Counted from the first letter of the stretch, positions 1-9,895 are shown. The stretch is 64,000 nt of DNA from Bacillus bingmayongensis (GCF_000299035.1 NZ_JH921520.1:242-64241); one strand, 5' to 3'. A program made the numbers and translations. Notes: generated by a model from the letters alone, not told the origin.

Positions 1-76
1 GGAGGATTAGCTCAGCTGGGAGAGCACCTGCCTTACAAGCAGGGGGTCGGCGGTTCGATCCCGTCATCCTCCACCA
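1..76 (+). tRNA. tRNA-Val (TAC)
   Basis: Complete cloverleaf with anticodon TAC and an encoded CCA end. It is the first of 22 tightly packed tRNA genes. The window opens exactly on it, so a 5S rRNA gene may lie just upstream (inference from known Bacillus operons). Confidence 0.96.
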
Positions 77-81
77 TTTAT

Positions 82-157
<76 letters not shown>

Positions 158-165
158 GTAACTAT

Positions 166-242
166 GGCGATTGTGGCGAAGTGGTTAACGCACCGGATTG
201 TGGCTCCGGCATTCGTGGGTTCGATTCCCATCAGTCGCCCCA
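166..242 (+). tRNA. tRNA-His (GTG)
   Basis: Cloverleaf with anticodon GTG. The extra 5' G at position -1 faces the discriminator C, the hallmark of histidine tRNAs. CCA is encoded. Confidence 0.96.
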
Positions 243-257
243 TTTTTAAAATAATAT

Positions 258-338
258 GCGGGTGTGGCGGAATTGGCAGACGCACCAGACTTAGGATCTG
301 GCGCCTTTGGCGTGGGGGTTCGACTCCCTTCACCCGCA
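258..338 (+). tRNA. tRNA-Leu (TAG)
   Basis: Class II tRNA with a long variable arm and anticodon TAG. The acceptor stem ends in discriminator A followed by CTT, so CCA must be added after transcription. Confidence 0.95.
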
Positions 339-367
339 CTTTTAATAAAATATCTCATACATGTCAT

Positions 368-442
368 GCGGAAGTAGTTCAGTGGTAGAATACAACCTTG
401 CCAAGGTTGGGGTCGCGGGTTCGAATCCCGTCTTCCGCTCCA
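368..442 (+). tRNA. tRNA-Gly (GCC)
   Basis: Cloverleaf with anticodon GCC between matching GCGGAAG and CTTCCGC acceptor arms. CCA is encoded. Confidence 0.96.
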
Positions 443-458
443 ATTTTCAATATGACAT

Positions 459-547
459 GCCGGGGTGGCGGAACAGGCAGACGCACAGGACTTAAAATCC
501 TGCGGTGGGTGACCACCGTGCGGGTTCGACCCCCGCCCTCGGCACCA
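459..547 (+). tRNA. tRNA-Leu (TAA)
   Basis: Class II tRNA with a long variable arm and anticodon TAA. CCA is encoded. It differs from the other leucine tRNA in the cluster (TAG). Confidence 0.95.
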
Positions 548-550
548 TAT

Positions 551-624
551 GCGCCCGTAGCTCAATTGGATAGAGCGTTTGACTACGGATCAAAAGGTTA
601 GGGGTTCGAGTCCTCTCGGGCGCG
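551..624 (+). tRNA. tRNA-Arg (ACG)
   Basis: Cloverleaf with anticodon ACG, whose first base is expected to be edited to inosine by TadA. Acceptor arms GCGCCCG and CGGGCGC are followed by discriminator G, and CCA is not encoded. Confidence 0.95.
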
Positions 625-634
625 CTTTTATTAA

Positions 635-708
635 CGGGAAGTGGCTCAGCTTGGTAGAGCACCTGGTTTGGGACCAGGGGGTCGCAGGTTCAAATCCTGT
701 CTTCCCGA
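635..708 (+). tRNA. tRNA-Pro (TGG)
   Basis: Cloverleaf with anticodon TGG and acceptor arms CGGGAAG and CTTCCCG. CCA is not encoded. Confidence 0.95.
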
Positions 709-721
709 TATCTTTAAACAT

Positions 722-794
722 GGGGCCTTAGCTCAGCTGGGAGAGCGCCTGCCTTGCACGCAGGAGGTCAGCGGTTCGATCCCGCTAGGCTCCA
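722..794 (+). tRNA. tRNA-Ala (TGC)
   Basis: Cloverleaf with anticodon TGC and the G-U pair near the top of the acceptor stem that marks alanine tRNAs. CCA is not fully encoded. Confidence 0.95.
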
Positions 795-810
795 CTTATA
801 ACTTTATTAT

Positions 811-887
811 GGCGGTGTAGCTCAGCTGGCTAGAGCGTACGGTTCATACCCGTGAGGTCGGGGGTTCGATCCCCTCCGCCGCTACCA
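811..887 (+). tRNA. tRNA-Met (CAT), probably elongator
   Basis: Cloverleaf with anticodon CAT and a fully paired acceptor stem, unlike an initiator. CCA is encoded. Elongator Met is preferred from similarity to the known Bacillus sequence. Three CAT tRNAs occur in this cluster. Confidence 0.8.
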
Positions 888-891
888 TAAA

Positions 892-968
892 GGACCTTTA
901 GCTCAGCTGGTTAGAGCAGACGGCTCATAACCGTCCGGTCGTAGGTTCGAGTCCTACAAGGTCCACCA
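892..968 (+). tRNA. CAT tRNA, probably tRNA-Ile2
   Basis: Cloverleaf with anticodon CAT and encoded CCA. The body resembles the isoleucine tRNA whose anticodon C is changed to lysidine by TilS, so it would read AUA. An elongator Met identity cannot be excluded by eye. Confidence 0.65.
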
Positions 969-985
969 TTTAAAGTAAATATCTC

Positions 986-1078
986 GGAGGTATACCCAAG
1001 TCTGGCTGAAGGGATCGGTCTTGAAAACCGACAGGCGGCGAGAGTCGCGCGGGGGTTCGAATCCCTCTACCTCCTCCA
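986..1078 (+). tRNA. tRNA-Ser (TGA)
   Basis: Class II tRNA with a long variable arm and anticodon TGA. CCA is encoded. Confidence 0.95.
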
Positions 1079-1103
1079 TTTTTTAAAAAGAATATTATAC
1101 CGT

Positions 1104-1180
<77 letters not shown>

Positions 1181-1183
1181 AAT

Positions 1184-1259
1184 GGTCCCGTGGTGTAGTG
1201 GTTAACATGCCTGCCTGTCACGCAGGAGATCGCCGGTTCGACCCCGGTCGGGACCGCCA
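1184..1259 (+). tRNA. tRNA-Asp (GTC)
   Basis: Cloverleaf with anticodon GTC, acceptor arms GGTCCCG and CGGGACC, discriminator G, and encoded CCA. Confidence 0.96.
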
Positions 1260-1268
1260 TTTATTTCT

Positions 1269-1344
<76 letters not shown>

Positions 1345-1358
1345 TTTTGAAATAGCAA

Positions 1359-1434
<76 letters not shown>

Positions 1435-1444
1435 CTTTCAAAAT

Positions 1445-1520
1445 GAGCCATTAGCTCAGTTGGTAGAGCATCTGACTTTTAATCAGAGGGTCGAAGGTTC
1501 GAGTCCTTCATGGCTCACCA
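1445..1520 (+). tRNA. tRNA-Lys (TTT)
   Basis: Cloverleaf with anticodon TTT and acceptor arms GAGCCAT and ATGGCTC. CCA is encoded. Confidence 0.96.
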
Positions 1521-1532
1521 TTTTAATTTTAT

Positions 1533-1603
1533 GCGGGTGTAGTTTAGTGGTAAAACAAGAGCCTTCCAAGCTCTGGTCGAGAGTTCGATTCTCTTCACCC
1601 GCT
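1533..1603 (+). tRNA. tRNA-Gly (TCC)
   Basis: Short cloverleaf with anticodon TCC and acceptor arms GCGGGTG and CACCCGC. CCA is not encoded. Confidence 0.95.
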
Positions 1604-1614
1604 TTTTCCATTGG

Positions 1615-1691
<77 letters not shown>

Positions 1692-1695
1692 TTAT

Positions 1696-1770
1696 TCCGC
1701 AGTAGCTCAGTGGTAGAGCTATCGGCTGTTAACCGATCGGTCGTAGGTTCGAGTCCTACCTGCGGAGCCA
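1696..1770 (+). tRNA. tRNA-Asn (GTT)
   Basis: Cloverleaf with anticodon GTT and acceptor arms TCCGCAG and CTGCGGA. CCA is encoded. Confidence 0.96.
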
Positions 1771-1778
1771 TATTATAT

Positions 1779-1869
1779 AGAGAAGTACCCAAGTGGCTCA
1801 AGGGGCTCCCCTGCTAAGGGAGTAGATCGCTAACGCGGTGCGAGGGTTCGAATCCCTTCTTCTCTGCCA
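1779..1869 (+). tRNA. tRNA-Ser (GCT)
   Basis: Class II tRNA with a long variable arm and anticodon GCT. CCA is encoded. The first acceptor base appears to be A, pairing with T. Confidence 0.94.
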
Positions 1870-1875
1870 GAAATT

Positions 1876-1947
1876 GGCCCGTTGGTCAAGTGGTTAAGAC
1901 ACCGCCCTTTCACGGCGGTAACACGGGTTCGAATCCCGTACGGGTCA
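1876..1947 (+). tRNA. tRNA-Glu (TTC)
   Basis: Cloverleaf with anticodon TTC, last gene of the cluster. CCA is not encoded. A rho-independent terminator follows within 10 bases. Confidence 0.95.
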
Positions 1948-1952
1948 TACTA

Positions 1953-1985
1953 AAAGAGATAGCATAATCTGCTATCTCTTTTTTA
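1953..1985 (+). terminator. tRNA operon terminator
   Basis: Stem AAAGAGATAGCA / TGCTATCTCTTT followed by a T run, directly after tRNA-Glu. Confidence 0.9.
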
Positions 1986-2011
1986 TTTATTATAAGGATT
2001 TTCTTTAAACT

Positions 2012-2040
2012 AAAGCAGACTTTGATAGGTCTGCTTTTTT
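2012..2040 (+). terminator. second terminator after tRNA cluster
   Basis: Stem AAAGCAGAC / GTCTGCTTT with six Ts, in tandem with the previous hairpin. It would back up termination of the stable RNA operon. Confidence 0.85.
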
Positions 2041-2218
2041 GTAAGAATTTATACAAGTTGTAGTCCTTGCTTTCTATGGATAAAAACTATCAAATAGTAT
2101 TATATCAGTGATATTTAAGAGCTTGCATAAGATTAAGAATCGTTCCTCTCGTAACAGAAAGAATTATAACAAATTATATATTTTTATATTGAAACACGCT
2201 ATAGAATGGAGTGATCGT

Positions 2219-3091
2219 ATGGATTTTGAAACTTTGTATCGAACGTATCAGCCTTTAGTTTACTCTGTTGCATACCGCCTACTTGGCTCTGTTAGTGATG
2301 CGGAGGATGTTACTCAAGATATATTTATCAAAGGTCAACATATGGACCAGGAATCCGTTAGAAATATGAAAGCGTATTTAATTAAAATGACGACAAATCA
2401 TTGTTTGAATATACTACAATCGGCTCGGAAAAAGAGAGAAGTGTATACAGGAGAATGGCTTCCTGAGCCGGAAATAGATACGATGAAACTAAATCCTATG
2501 GAAACTATCCTTCAAAACGAAAGAGTATCCTATGCATTTCTTGTACTGTTAGAGAATTTAACAGCTGTTGAAAGAGCCGTATTTGTTTTAAGGGAAGCGC
2601 TAAGTTACGATTATCGTGAAATAGCGGAAATTTTAAACAAATCAGAGGCAAATTGCCGAAAGATTTATAGTCGTTGTAAAGAGAAGATAAGGCATGAAGT
2701 ACCCGTACATCCGCAACAGTCAAATCAGACAGAAAAGATGATACATACCTTTATCAAAGGCTCAGAAACAGGAAATTTTGAGGAATTTATTAATTTACTG
2801 ACAGTAGATGCAAGACTTGTCACTGATGGAGGCGGTAAAGTGCGTGCTGCTATATTTCCGATTCTGGGCAAACAGCGTATCCAGATATTTCTGGAGGCTA
2901 TTGCTTCACGAGGGTTCTTTCAATTAGAGCTTCTTCCAACTATTATAAATGGTCAATTTGGCATCTTAGCAAGGAATAAAGGCCATGCAGAGAAAGCCAT
3001 ATGTTTTGAGTGGGATGAAAGCGGGGAATCCATTAGAAGAATCTACATTATAGTCAATCCTGATAAATTAAAGCATATTCCAGTTCTATAG
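2219..3091 (+). CDS. ECF41-type RNA polymerase sigma factor (SigJ-like)
   Basis: Predicted 290-residue extracytoplasmic-function sigma factor. Residues 1-70 hold region 2 (LLGSVSDAEDVTQD) and about 100-165 hold region 4. The last 120 residues form the extra SnoaL-like domain of the ECF41 group. Three motifs known for that group are present: WLPEP between the sigma regions, DGGGK in the extension, and NPDKL at the C end. In ECF41 the extension controls activity in place of an anti-sigma factor. The ATG at 2219 is chosen because GGAG lies 7 bases upstream and homology starts there; the frame stays open back to 2108 but lacks a good site. The gene ends at a terminator and is followed by the usual ECF41 partner. 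The inducing signal is unknown. Confidence 0.9.
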   Translation: MDFETLYRTYQPLVYSVAYRLLGSVSDAEDVTQDIFIKGQHMDQESVRNMKAYLIKMTTNHCLNILQSARKKREVYTGEWLPEPEIDTMKLNPMETILQNERVSYAFLVLLENLTAVERAVFVLREALSYDYREIAEILNKSEANCRKIYSRCKEKIRHEVPVHPQQSNQTEKMIHTFIKGSETGNFEEFINLLTVDARLVTDGGGKVRAAIFPILGKQRIQIFLEAIASRGFFQLELLPTIINGQFGILARNKGHAEKAICFEWDESGESIRRIYIIVNPDKLKHIPVL

Positions 3092-3101
3092 CATTTAATT
3101 G

Positions 3102-3135
3102 AAAAAGAGATCTTTATTTTAAGATCTCTTTTTTA
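3102..3135 (+). terminator. terminator after sigma factor gene
   Basis: Stem AAAAAGAGATCT / AGATCTCTTTTTT with a T tail, 10 bases after the stop codon. Confidence 0.9.
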
Positions 3136-3138
3136 TTT

Positions 3139-3165
3139 TGTCACAAATTGAAAAGCTAATTTGTC
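3139..3165 (+). promoter_or_regulatory. probable ECF41-dependent promoter
   Basis: TGTCACA, 16 bases, then TGTC. Published ECF41 target promoters have TGTCACA at -35 and CGTC at -10. One base of the -10 element differs. It lies between the sigma gene terminator and the carboxymuconolactone-decarboxylase-like gene, as expected for the sigma factor's single known type of target. Confidence 0.75.
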
Positions 3166-3325
3166 TTATAAGTGACAGGGTATAAAAGGGATGCTATGTA
3201 TGTTTTTGATTAGAACTTCTGTTATGAATTAAAATATTTTACAGCAGATAGTGATCATGAAGGCCCTTATTAAATATCCTGGTGCCAAAGTACAAACTAA
3301 TTTTATTTTGTGGAGGGAGTATACG

Positions 3326-3769
3326 ATGGAAACAAGATTTTTAATGGGAAAGGTAAATCCGGAAGGTTATAAGGCAATGGTAGGTTTAGAAAAATACTTG
3401 ATGACTACAAGTATTGATGAAATATTGAAAGAGCTAATTAAAATCCGTGCTTCTCAAATCAATGGATGTGCGTATTGCATTGATCTTCATACGAAAGATG
3501 CACGAAAACTAGGGGAAACAGAGCAACGTATTTATGCTCTTAATGCTTGGCGTGAGACACCATTCTTTACGCAGGAAGAACGTGCTGTGCTTGCTTTGAC
3601 AGAGGCAATTACACTAGTAGCGGAAACGCACGTTCCTGATGAGGTATATGAAGAAGTAAGGAAATTCTTTAAAGAAGAACAAATTGCTGAAATCATTATG
3701 CAGATTGTTGCTATTAATGCATGGAATCGAATTGGGGTATCTACTCGTTTAATGCCGGAAAAAAGATAA
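3326..3769 (+). CDS. carboxymuconolactone decarboxylase family protein (AhpD-like)
   Basis: 147-residue cytoplasmic protein of the CMD/AhpD-like fold. It carries the redox motif CAYCIDLHTKDA around residue 50, that is C-x2-C followed three residues later by His, as in AhpD peroxidase partners. Substrate is unknown. ECF41 sigma factors are nearly always encoded beside a CMD-like, oxidoreductase or epimerase gene, and this pair fits that rule. Start ATG 3326 has GGAGGG 9 bases upstream; an in-frame extension to 3251 has no such site. Expression probably comes from the ECF41-type promoter at 3139-3165, leaving a leader of about 150 bases. No terminator is obvious after the stop. Confidence 0.9.
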   Translation: METRFLMGKVNPEGYKAMVGLEKYLMTTSIDEILKELIKIRASQINGCAYCIDLHTKDARKLGETEQRIYALNAWRETPFFTQEERAVLALTEAITLVAETHVPDEVYEEVRKFFKEEQIAEIIMQIVAINAWNRIGVSTRLMPEKR

Positions 3770-4069
3770 GATGGAGATGTGGCTAATATTTTGTAGAGGT
3801 ACCCTTACACCATCAACAAGCTAAGAAAAAGGATGGTTCCAAAAACGAAAAATAAGTTATTCTTTCTGGAAATACTGCTGAAAGGATAGCTTTTTCGTTT
3901 TTGAGCATAAAGAAATTGTAATTGGAAGGATATAGAGCTATTGCAGATTATATAGGATTTAATCTTTAATAGGTAAACGATAAAATATAATGAAACAAGC
4001 TTTTCACAATCTAAAGAAAAGGCTTCCATTGTGATTGATTCCACACCTGTCACTATAGCTTTCTCCTAT
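3770..4069. other. intergenic stretch without a recognisable gene
   Basis: About 300 AT-rich bases between the CMD-like gene and the lactate dehydrogenase control region. The only open frames are short, overlap each other and lack ribosome binding sites. I see no repeat or RNA structure here. Confidence 0.6.
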
Positions 4070-4087
4070 CTGTGAAAAAGTTCACAA
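4070..4087. promoter_or_regulatory. Rex-type operator, upstream copy
   Basis: TGTGAA-AAAG-TTCACA is an almost perfect match to the Rex consensus TTGTGAA-N4-TTCACAA. Rex represses fermentation genes when NADH/NAD is low. Confidence 0.75.
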
Positions 4088-4099
4088 ATAGGTCATAAT

Positions 4100-4117
4100 T
4101 TGTGAATGTATTCACAA
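4100..4117. promoter_or_regulatory. Rex-type operator overlapping ldh promoter
   Basis: TTGTGAATGTATTCACAA is a perfect Rex half-site pair with 4-base spacing. It ends 10 bases before the candidate -10 element TACAAT at 4128-4133, so a bound repressor would cover the -35 region. The site centres are 30 bases apart, about three helical turns, so the two sites lie on the same face. Confidence 0.82.
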
Positions 4118-4217
4118 TGATTCATGCTACAATATGTGTGTAAGGAAGTTAAACAACATTAAATTAGTACTTTAATTAATTACTTAAATAATAATAAAAA
4201 ATATATGTGAACAATAG

Positions 4218-5177
<960 letters not shown>

Positions 5178-5184
5178 GATAAAT

Positions 5185-5225
5185 GATTCAGAAGCGGGAA
5201 ACTGCTTCCCACTTCTGAATCTTTA
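5185..5225 (+). terminator. ldh terminator
   Basis: Long stem with outer arms GATTCAGAAG / CTTCTGAATC and inner arms GGAA / TTCC, followed by TTTAT. Confidence 0.85.
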
Positions 5226-5308
5226 TATATAATTTTATATAAATTCCTTTTCCAGTTTCCATATATCCCCCAAGTATACCTCTTTTTCTGGGAAAGGGTT
5301 GTTTATAG

Positions 5309-5343
5309 AAAAAAGCACTCTATTTAAAATAGAGTGCTTTTTT
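5309..5343 (+). terminator. second terminator before glg operon
   Basis: AAAAGCACTCTATTT / AAATAGAGTGCTTTTTT stem and T run. The stem is symmetrical enough to work in both directions and isolates the glycogen operon. Confidence 0.88.
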
Positions 5344-5377
5344 ATTATATTATTACAAGTAAAATAATTATATAAGA

Positions 5378-5391
5378 ATAAAACGCTTTCA
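5378..5391. promoter_or_regulatory. possible cre (CcpA) site upstream of glgB
   Basis: ATAAAACGCTTTCA matches 12 of 14 positions of the catabolite-responsive element TGWAANCGNTNWCA. It lies about 165 bases before glgB, in the only upstream space of the glycogen operon. CcpA control of glycogen genes is known in Bacillus; here it is an inference. Confidence 0.4.
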
Positions 5392-5556
5392 ATGAATATT
5401 CGTCAAAATTCGATATATTTTATCAGAAATTAAAATATTTCCTTTAATTTCCACGAAAAAACGTATATTTATTTAAAAATACACAAGGATATTTCAGTTT
5501 TTTAACGAATGTTTAAAAAGTAATAAAAATTCTGTCATCTTGGTGAGGTGAACATA

Positions 5557-7494
5557 TTGAGTGTAACAAATTGTATAGAAGAGAGTGTGTATGAGTTTCA
5601 TACAAAGAAGTGTTATGAGAGCTATAACATATTTGGCGCGCATCTTGTAGTAGAGGATGAAATACAAGGCGTACGATTTACAGTATGGGCTCCTCATGCG
5701 AAAGTGCTGAGTGTAGTTGGAGATTTTAACGATTGGGATGTTGAAGGGCATCGGATGATACAAATGACAGAAAAGGGTATTTGGTCATTGTTTATACCAC
5801 ATTTGGAGGAAAATGAAATATACAAATATGCGATTGAAACCAAAGGTGGCGAAACAATTTTAAAAGCAGATCCTTATGCAAATTATGCAGAAGTAAGACC
5901 AAATACGGCATCTGTTATTTTTGATATAAGGGGATACGAATGGAGCGATAAAAATTGGTTCCGTAAGAAAAAGCGAAAATCAATTTATAAGGAAGCAATG
6001 GCAGTTTATGAGTTGCATTTCGGTTCATGGAAAAAGAAAGAAGATGGTTCTCTGTACTCGTATCGAGAAATGGCAGAGGAGCTTATTCCTTATGTGGCGG
6101 AACATCAATTTACTCATATTGAAATTATGCCGCTTGTTGAACATCCGTATGATCGATCTTGGGGATATCAAGGTACTGGATATTATGCGGTGACAAGTCG
6201 GTTTGGTACACCTCATGATTTTATGTATTTTGTCGATGAATGTCATAAATATGGAATCGGTGTCATTTTAGATTGGGTGCCAGGGCATTTTTGTAAGGAT
6301 GCTCATGGTTTGTACTTATTTGATGGGGCACCCACCTATGAATATAAAGATTTGGATGTGCAAGAAAATCGTGTTTGGGGAACAGTAAATTTTGATTTAG
6401 GAAAACAGGAAGTACGAAATTTTTTAATTTCAAATGCATTGTTTTGGATGAAATATTACCATATTGACGGCTTTCGCGTCGATGCGGTTGCAAATATGTT
6501 GTATTGGGAAAAGGAAGGGAAAGAGCAAAGTAATGAATATGCGGTTTCCTTTTTACGAGAGTTAAATGAGGCAGTATTTGCAGAGGATGAAGAATTCCTG
6601 ATGACTGCAGAAGATTCGACAGCTTGGCCACTTGTGACCGCTCCAACTTATGAAGGTGGACTAGGATTTAATTATAAGTGGAATATGGGCTGGATGAATG
6701 ATGTGCTGAAATATATGGAGTGTGCACCGGAATACCGAAAATATATTCATGAGAAAATGACATTTTCTTTGTTATATGCTTACTCTGAAAATTTTATATT
6801 GCCACTTTCTCACGATGAAGTCGTTCACGGGAAAAAATCATTGTTAAATAAAATGCCGGGAGACTACTGGGAAAAGTTTGCGCAACTCCGTTTATTATAC
6901 GGGTACTTCCTTACGCATCCAGGGAAGAAATTACTCTTTATGGGCGGGGAATTTGGTCAGTTTGATGAATGGAAAGATCTTGAGGATCTAGATTGGAATT
7001 TACATGATTTTGAAATGCATCGTTATATGCATGATTACTTTAAAGAGCTCATAGCATTGTATAAGCGTTCTAAACCACTTTGGCAGCTGGATCATTCGCA
7101 GGAAGGATTTCAGTGGATTGATGCCGATAATAAGGAACAAAGTATTTTCTCGTTTATCCGTAAAGGGGATAAGGAAGAAGATATCCTTGTCGTGGTATGT
7201 AATTTTACTAATATTGTGTATGAAAATTATAAAGTAGGTGTACCAGAGTTCACGTATTATAACGAGATTTTAAATAGTGATGATGCAATATACGGCGGAT
7301 CGGGACAGGTAAATAAAAAACGGCTGAAGGCAATAATAGAGCCGTATCATAACCAGTCTGCTCATGTAGAAATAACAATTCCACCATTTGGTGTATCTAT
7401 TTTACGGCCAGTGAAAACGAGAAAGGGGAGCAAAAAACAAGATGGTAAAAAAACAGAATTGCGTAGCAATGTTACTAGCAGGAGGAAAAGGTAG
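5557..7494 (+). CDS. glgB: 1,4-alpha-glucan branching enzyme GlgB
   Basis: 645-residue branching enzyme that cuts alpha-1,4 chains and rejoins them as alpha-1,6 branches. An N-terminal CBM48-like domain ([18 protein letters not shown] near residue 45) precedes a GH13 barrel carrying the conserved regions [18 protein letters not shown] (nucleophile Asp), TAEDST (acid/base Glu) and LSHDEVVH, then a C-terminal beta domain. The TTG at 5557 is chosen because GAGGTG lies 6 bases upstream and relatives start MSV; a GTG at 5548 in frame is the alternative. The basic tail overlaps glgC by 53 bases, which implies translational coupling. First gene of the glycogen operon. Confidence 0.95.
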   Translation: MSVTNCIEESVYEFHTKKCYESYNIFGAHLVVEDEIQGVRFTVWAPHAKVLSVVGDFNDWDVEGHRMIQMTEKGIWSLFIPHLEENEIYKYAIETKGGETILKADPYANYAEVRPNTASVIFDIRGYEWSDKNWFRKKKRKSIYKEAMAVYELHFGSWKKKEDGSLYSYREMAEELIPYVAEHQFTHIEIMPLVEHPYDRSWGYQGTGYYAVTSRFGTPHDFMYFVDECHKYGIGVILDWVPGHFCKDAHGLYLFDGAPTYEYKDLDVQENRVWGTVNFDLGKQEVRNFLISNALFWMKYYHIDGFRVDAVANMLYWEKEGKEQSNEYAVSFLRELNEAVFAEDEEFLMTAEDSTAWPLVTAPTYEGGLGFNYKWNMGWMNDVLKYMECAPEYRKYIHEKMTFSLLYAYSENFILPLSHDEVVHGKKSLLNKMPGDYWEKFAQLRLLYGYFLTHPGKKLLFMGGEFGQFDEWKDLEDLDWNLHDFEMHRYMHDYFKELIALYKRSKPLWQLDHSQEGFQWIDADNKEQSIFSFIRKGDKEEDILVVVCNFTNIVYENYKVGVPEFTYYNEILNSDDAIYGGSGQVNKKRLKAIIEPYHNQSAHVEITIPPFGVSILRPVKTRKGSKKQDGKKTELRSNVTSRRKR

Positions 7495-8572
7495 TCGTTT
7501 AAGTGCACTAACAAAAAATTTAGCAAAGCCAGCTGTTCCCTTTGGCGGTAAGTACCGAATCATTGATTTCACATTAAGTAATTGCTCGAATTCTGGTATT
7601 GAAACAGTGGGGATTTTAACGCAGTATCAACCATTAGAGCTTCATAATTACATTGGTATTGGGAATGCATGGGATTTAGATCGTGTCAACGGAGGGGTGA
7701 CAGTTTTACCTCCTTATGCGGAATCTTCCGGAGTGAAATGGTATACAGGAACGGCGAGTGCGATTTATCAAAATTTAAACTTCTTACAGCAGTATGATCC
7801 AGAATATGTTCTGATTTTATCAGGAGATCATATTTATAAAATGGACTATAGTAAGATGCTAGACTACCATATTGAAAAAGAAGCAGATGTTTCGATTTCT
7901 GTTATTGAAGTACCGTGGGATGAAGCGAATCGCTTTGGCATTATGAACACGAATGAAGAGATGGAAGTTGTTGAATTTGAAGAAAAACCGCAGTTTCCGA
8001 AAAGTAATTTAGCTTCAATGGGAATTTATATTTTTAATTGGGCTATTTTAAAGGAATATTTAGAGATGGACGCACGAAATCCAGACTCTAGTAATGATTT
8101 TGGAAAAGATGTACTTCCACTTTTATTGGATGAAGGAAAGAAATTAATTGCTTATCCATTCCAAGGATATTGGAAAGATGTTGGAACAGTCAAAAGTTTA
8201 TGGGAAGCAAATATGGATTTACTTCGTGATGAGTCTTTATTGCAGTTAAATGATCATGACTGGCGCGTTTATTCTGTCAATCCAAATGAGCCACCTCAGT
8301 TTATTTCTGAAGAGGCAAAAGTAGAAGAATCATTGATAAATGAGGGATGTGTTATTGAGGGAGAGGTTAAGCATTCCGTTTTATTCCAAGGTGTAACAGT
8401 AGGAGAAGGAAGTCAGGTAATTGATTCTGTTGTTATGCCAGGGGCTCGAATTGGAAAAAATGTTGTAATTGAAAAAGCGATTGTTGGCTCAGACATGGTA
8501 ATTGAGGATAACACGGTTATTCGATCAGAAAAAAATGTAGATGATATCGTATTAATTGCAGAAGGAAAATAG
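7442..8572 (+). CDS. glgC: glucose-1-phosphate adenylyltransferase GlgC
   Basis: 376-residue ADP-glucose pyrophosphorylase, the committing step of bacterial glycogen synthesis. The nucleotidyltransferase motif [12 protein letters not shown] is at residues 13-24, followed by [15 protein letters not shown]. The catalytic region [10 protein letters not shown] lies near 120, and a C-terminal left-handed beta-helix holds hexapeptide repeats from about 290. AGGGGAG precedes the ATG by about 10 bases inside the end of glgB. In Bacillus, GlgC works with the inactive-looking paralogue GlgD encoded next. Confidence 0.96.
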   Translation: MVKKQNCVAMLLAGGKGSRLSALTKNLAKPAVPFGGKYRIIDFTLSNCSNSGIETVGILTQYQPLELHNYIGIGNAWDLDRVNGGVTVLPPYAESSGVKWYTGTASAIYQNLNFLQQYDPEYVLILSGDHIYKMDYSKMLDYHIEKEADVSISVIEVPWDEANRFGIMNTNEEMEVVEFEEKPQFPKSNLASMGIYIFNWAILKEYLEMDARNPDSSNDFGKDVLPLLLDEGKKLIAYPFQGYWKDVGTVKSLWEANMDLLRDESLLQLNDHDWRVYSVNPNEPPQFISEEAKVEESLINEGCVIEGEVKHSVLFQGVTVGEGSQVIDSVVMPGARIGKNVVIEKAIVGSDMVIEDNTVIRSEKNVDDIVLIAEGK

Positions 8573-8590
8573 ACAAAGGGGATGAGATGA

Positions 8591-9640
8591 ATGGGAGAAT
8601 CAATGTTAGGAATTATTAATGCAACAGGGAGCTTTCCTTCCTTAAAGAAAGTAACAGGGCACCGTTCACTAGCTGCACTACCATTTGGAGGACGTTATCG
8701 TCTCATTGATTTCATGCTTTCTAATATGGTTAATTCTCATATTCATAGTGTAGCGATTTTTACGAGTCATAAAAATCGTTCCTTGATGGATCATCTCGGA
8801 TCAGGAAAACAATGGGATTTAGATAGAAAACGCGACGGCTTATTTTTATTTCCTCCGAATTGCCAATGTGATCAAGATGAGTTTGGTTCCTTCGCTCATT
8901 TTAGAAGACATATTGACTATTTTATGCGTAGCAGACAAGAGTATGTTGTCATTACAAATAGTCACCTTGTTACAGCGATAAATTTTCAAGCAGTGTTAGA
9001 GAGACATATACATACGGAAGCAGATATTACGGAAGTGTGTCATGATGGGGTGTCGTTGCAAACTTATGTACTGAAGAAGCAATTACTAATAGACTTATTT
9101 GAAACGTATAAAGACATGGAACATTATAGTTTATTTGATGTAGTCAAAGAGAAACGAGGAGAGTCGCTGTATATTACTACATATGAACATATGGGATATG
9201 TAGCGGTAATCGATTCGATTGAAAGCTATTATAAACATAGTTTAGAAATTTTGCAGCCTGCTATTTGGAAGCAGTTATTTACGAAGGAAGCTCCGATTTT
9301 TACAAAAGTAAAGGATGAACCACCAACGCGCTATATGAAAGGCGCTGAGGTGAAAAACACAATGATTGCAAACGGTAGTATTATTACAGGACAAGTAGAT
9401 AACAGTGTTATATTTCGTTCTGTTAAGGTTGGAAAAGGCTCTGTCATTCGAAATAGCATTATTATGCAAAAGAGCCAAATTGGAGATAATTGTATATTAG
9501 ACGGTGTTATTATTGATAAAGATGTTAAGATTGAAGATGGCGTGGTTTTAACAGGAACACCTGATAATCCGCATGTTGTGGAAAAAGGTAGTGTCCAAAG
9601 TCAAAATATTACTAGTTATATTCTTAAAAGTTCTATGTAA
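8591..9640 (+). CDS. glgD: GlgD, ADP-glucose pyrophosphorylase auxiliary subunit
   Basis: 349-residue paralogue of GlgC. It keeps the fold, including LPFGGRYRLIDF near residue 30 and C-terminal beta-helix repeats (IIANGSIITGQV). It lacks the nucleotide-binding glycine loop GGxGxRL at the start, where it reads INATGSFPSLKKVTG, so catalysis is unlikely. In known Bacillus enzymes the GlgC-GlgD complex is more active than GlgC alone. GGGGATGAG lies just upstream of ATG 8591; an internal ATG at 8603 is also possible. It starts 18 bases after glgC stops. Confidence 0.93.
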   Translation: MGESMLGIINATGSFPSLKKVTGHRSLAALPFGGRYRLIDFMLSNMVNSHIHSVAIFTSHKNRSLMDHLGSGKQWDLDRKRDGLFLFPPNCQCDQDEFGSFAHFRRHIDYFMRSRQEYVVITNSHLVTAINFQAVLERHIHTEADITEVCHDGVSLQTYVLKKQLLIDLFETYKDMEHYSLFDVVKEKRGESLYITTYEHMGYVAVIDSIESYYKHSLEILQPAIWKQLFTKEAPIFTKVKDEPPTRYMKGAEVKNTMIANGSIITGQVDNSVIFRSVKVGKGSVIRNSIIMQKSQIGDNCILDGVIIDKDVKIEDGVVLTGTPDNPHVVEKGSVQSQNITSYILKSSM

Positions 9641-9660
9641 GTAAAAACTGATAAAAAACA

Positions 9661-9768
9661 TTCTTTTTCAGGTGGAAGAGAGCGTCCGCCCGTGTATAGA
9701 GGCGATTAGATCATCTTTTGATCTTCGTAGCAGCGACTTATATGTCGAAAAATCAAAATGGATTTATG
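9661..9768 (+). repeat. interspersed repeat family 'GGTGGGAGAGAG', copy A (short form)
   Basis: Starts GGTGGAAGAGAGCGTCCG and ends with the shared CTTATATG..AAAATCAAAATGG block, but lacks the central GCCCCATGCC segment of the other copies. It sits between glgD and glgA, inside the operon. Confidence 0.7.
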
Positions 9769-9769
9769 T

Positions 9770-9805
9770 AGCCAGTGAAATCCTATCTAAATAGAGATTC
9801 ACTGG
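9770..9805 (+). other. hairpin between glgD and glgA
   Basis: GCCAGTGAA..TC / GA..TTCACTGGC forms a strong stem but is not followed by a T run. It could stabilise or separate the glgBCD and glgAP parts of the message rather than end it. Confidence 0.55.
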
Positions 9806-9895
9806 CTCATCATGATATGAATTTAAAATCCGAAGGGAGGAAGCTGTAAGAAGGGCGGCTCAGAAGTACACGCTTTTCAGGCAGTGGCACAACAC

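Noticed and set aside
3805-4053. 82-codon minus-strand frame upstream of ldh
   Set aside because: No ribosome binding site, low-complexity composition, and its 5' end borders the Rex operators.
5494-5763. 89-codon minus-strand frame over the glgB start
   Set aside because: Shadow of glgB and its leader; residues reflect AT-rich antisense reading.
9827-9895. N-terminal extension of GlgA using the strong GGGAGG at 9835
   Set aside because: No ATG, GTG or TTG lies at usable distance in the right frame, and relatives start at MNILFAV.
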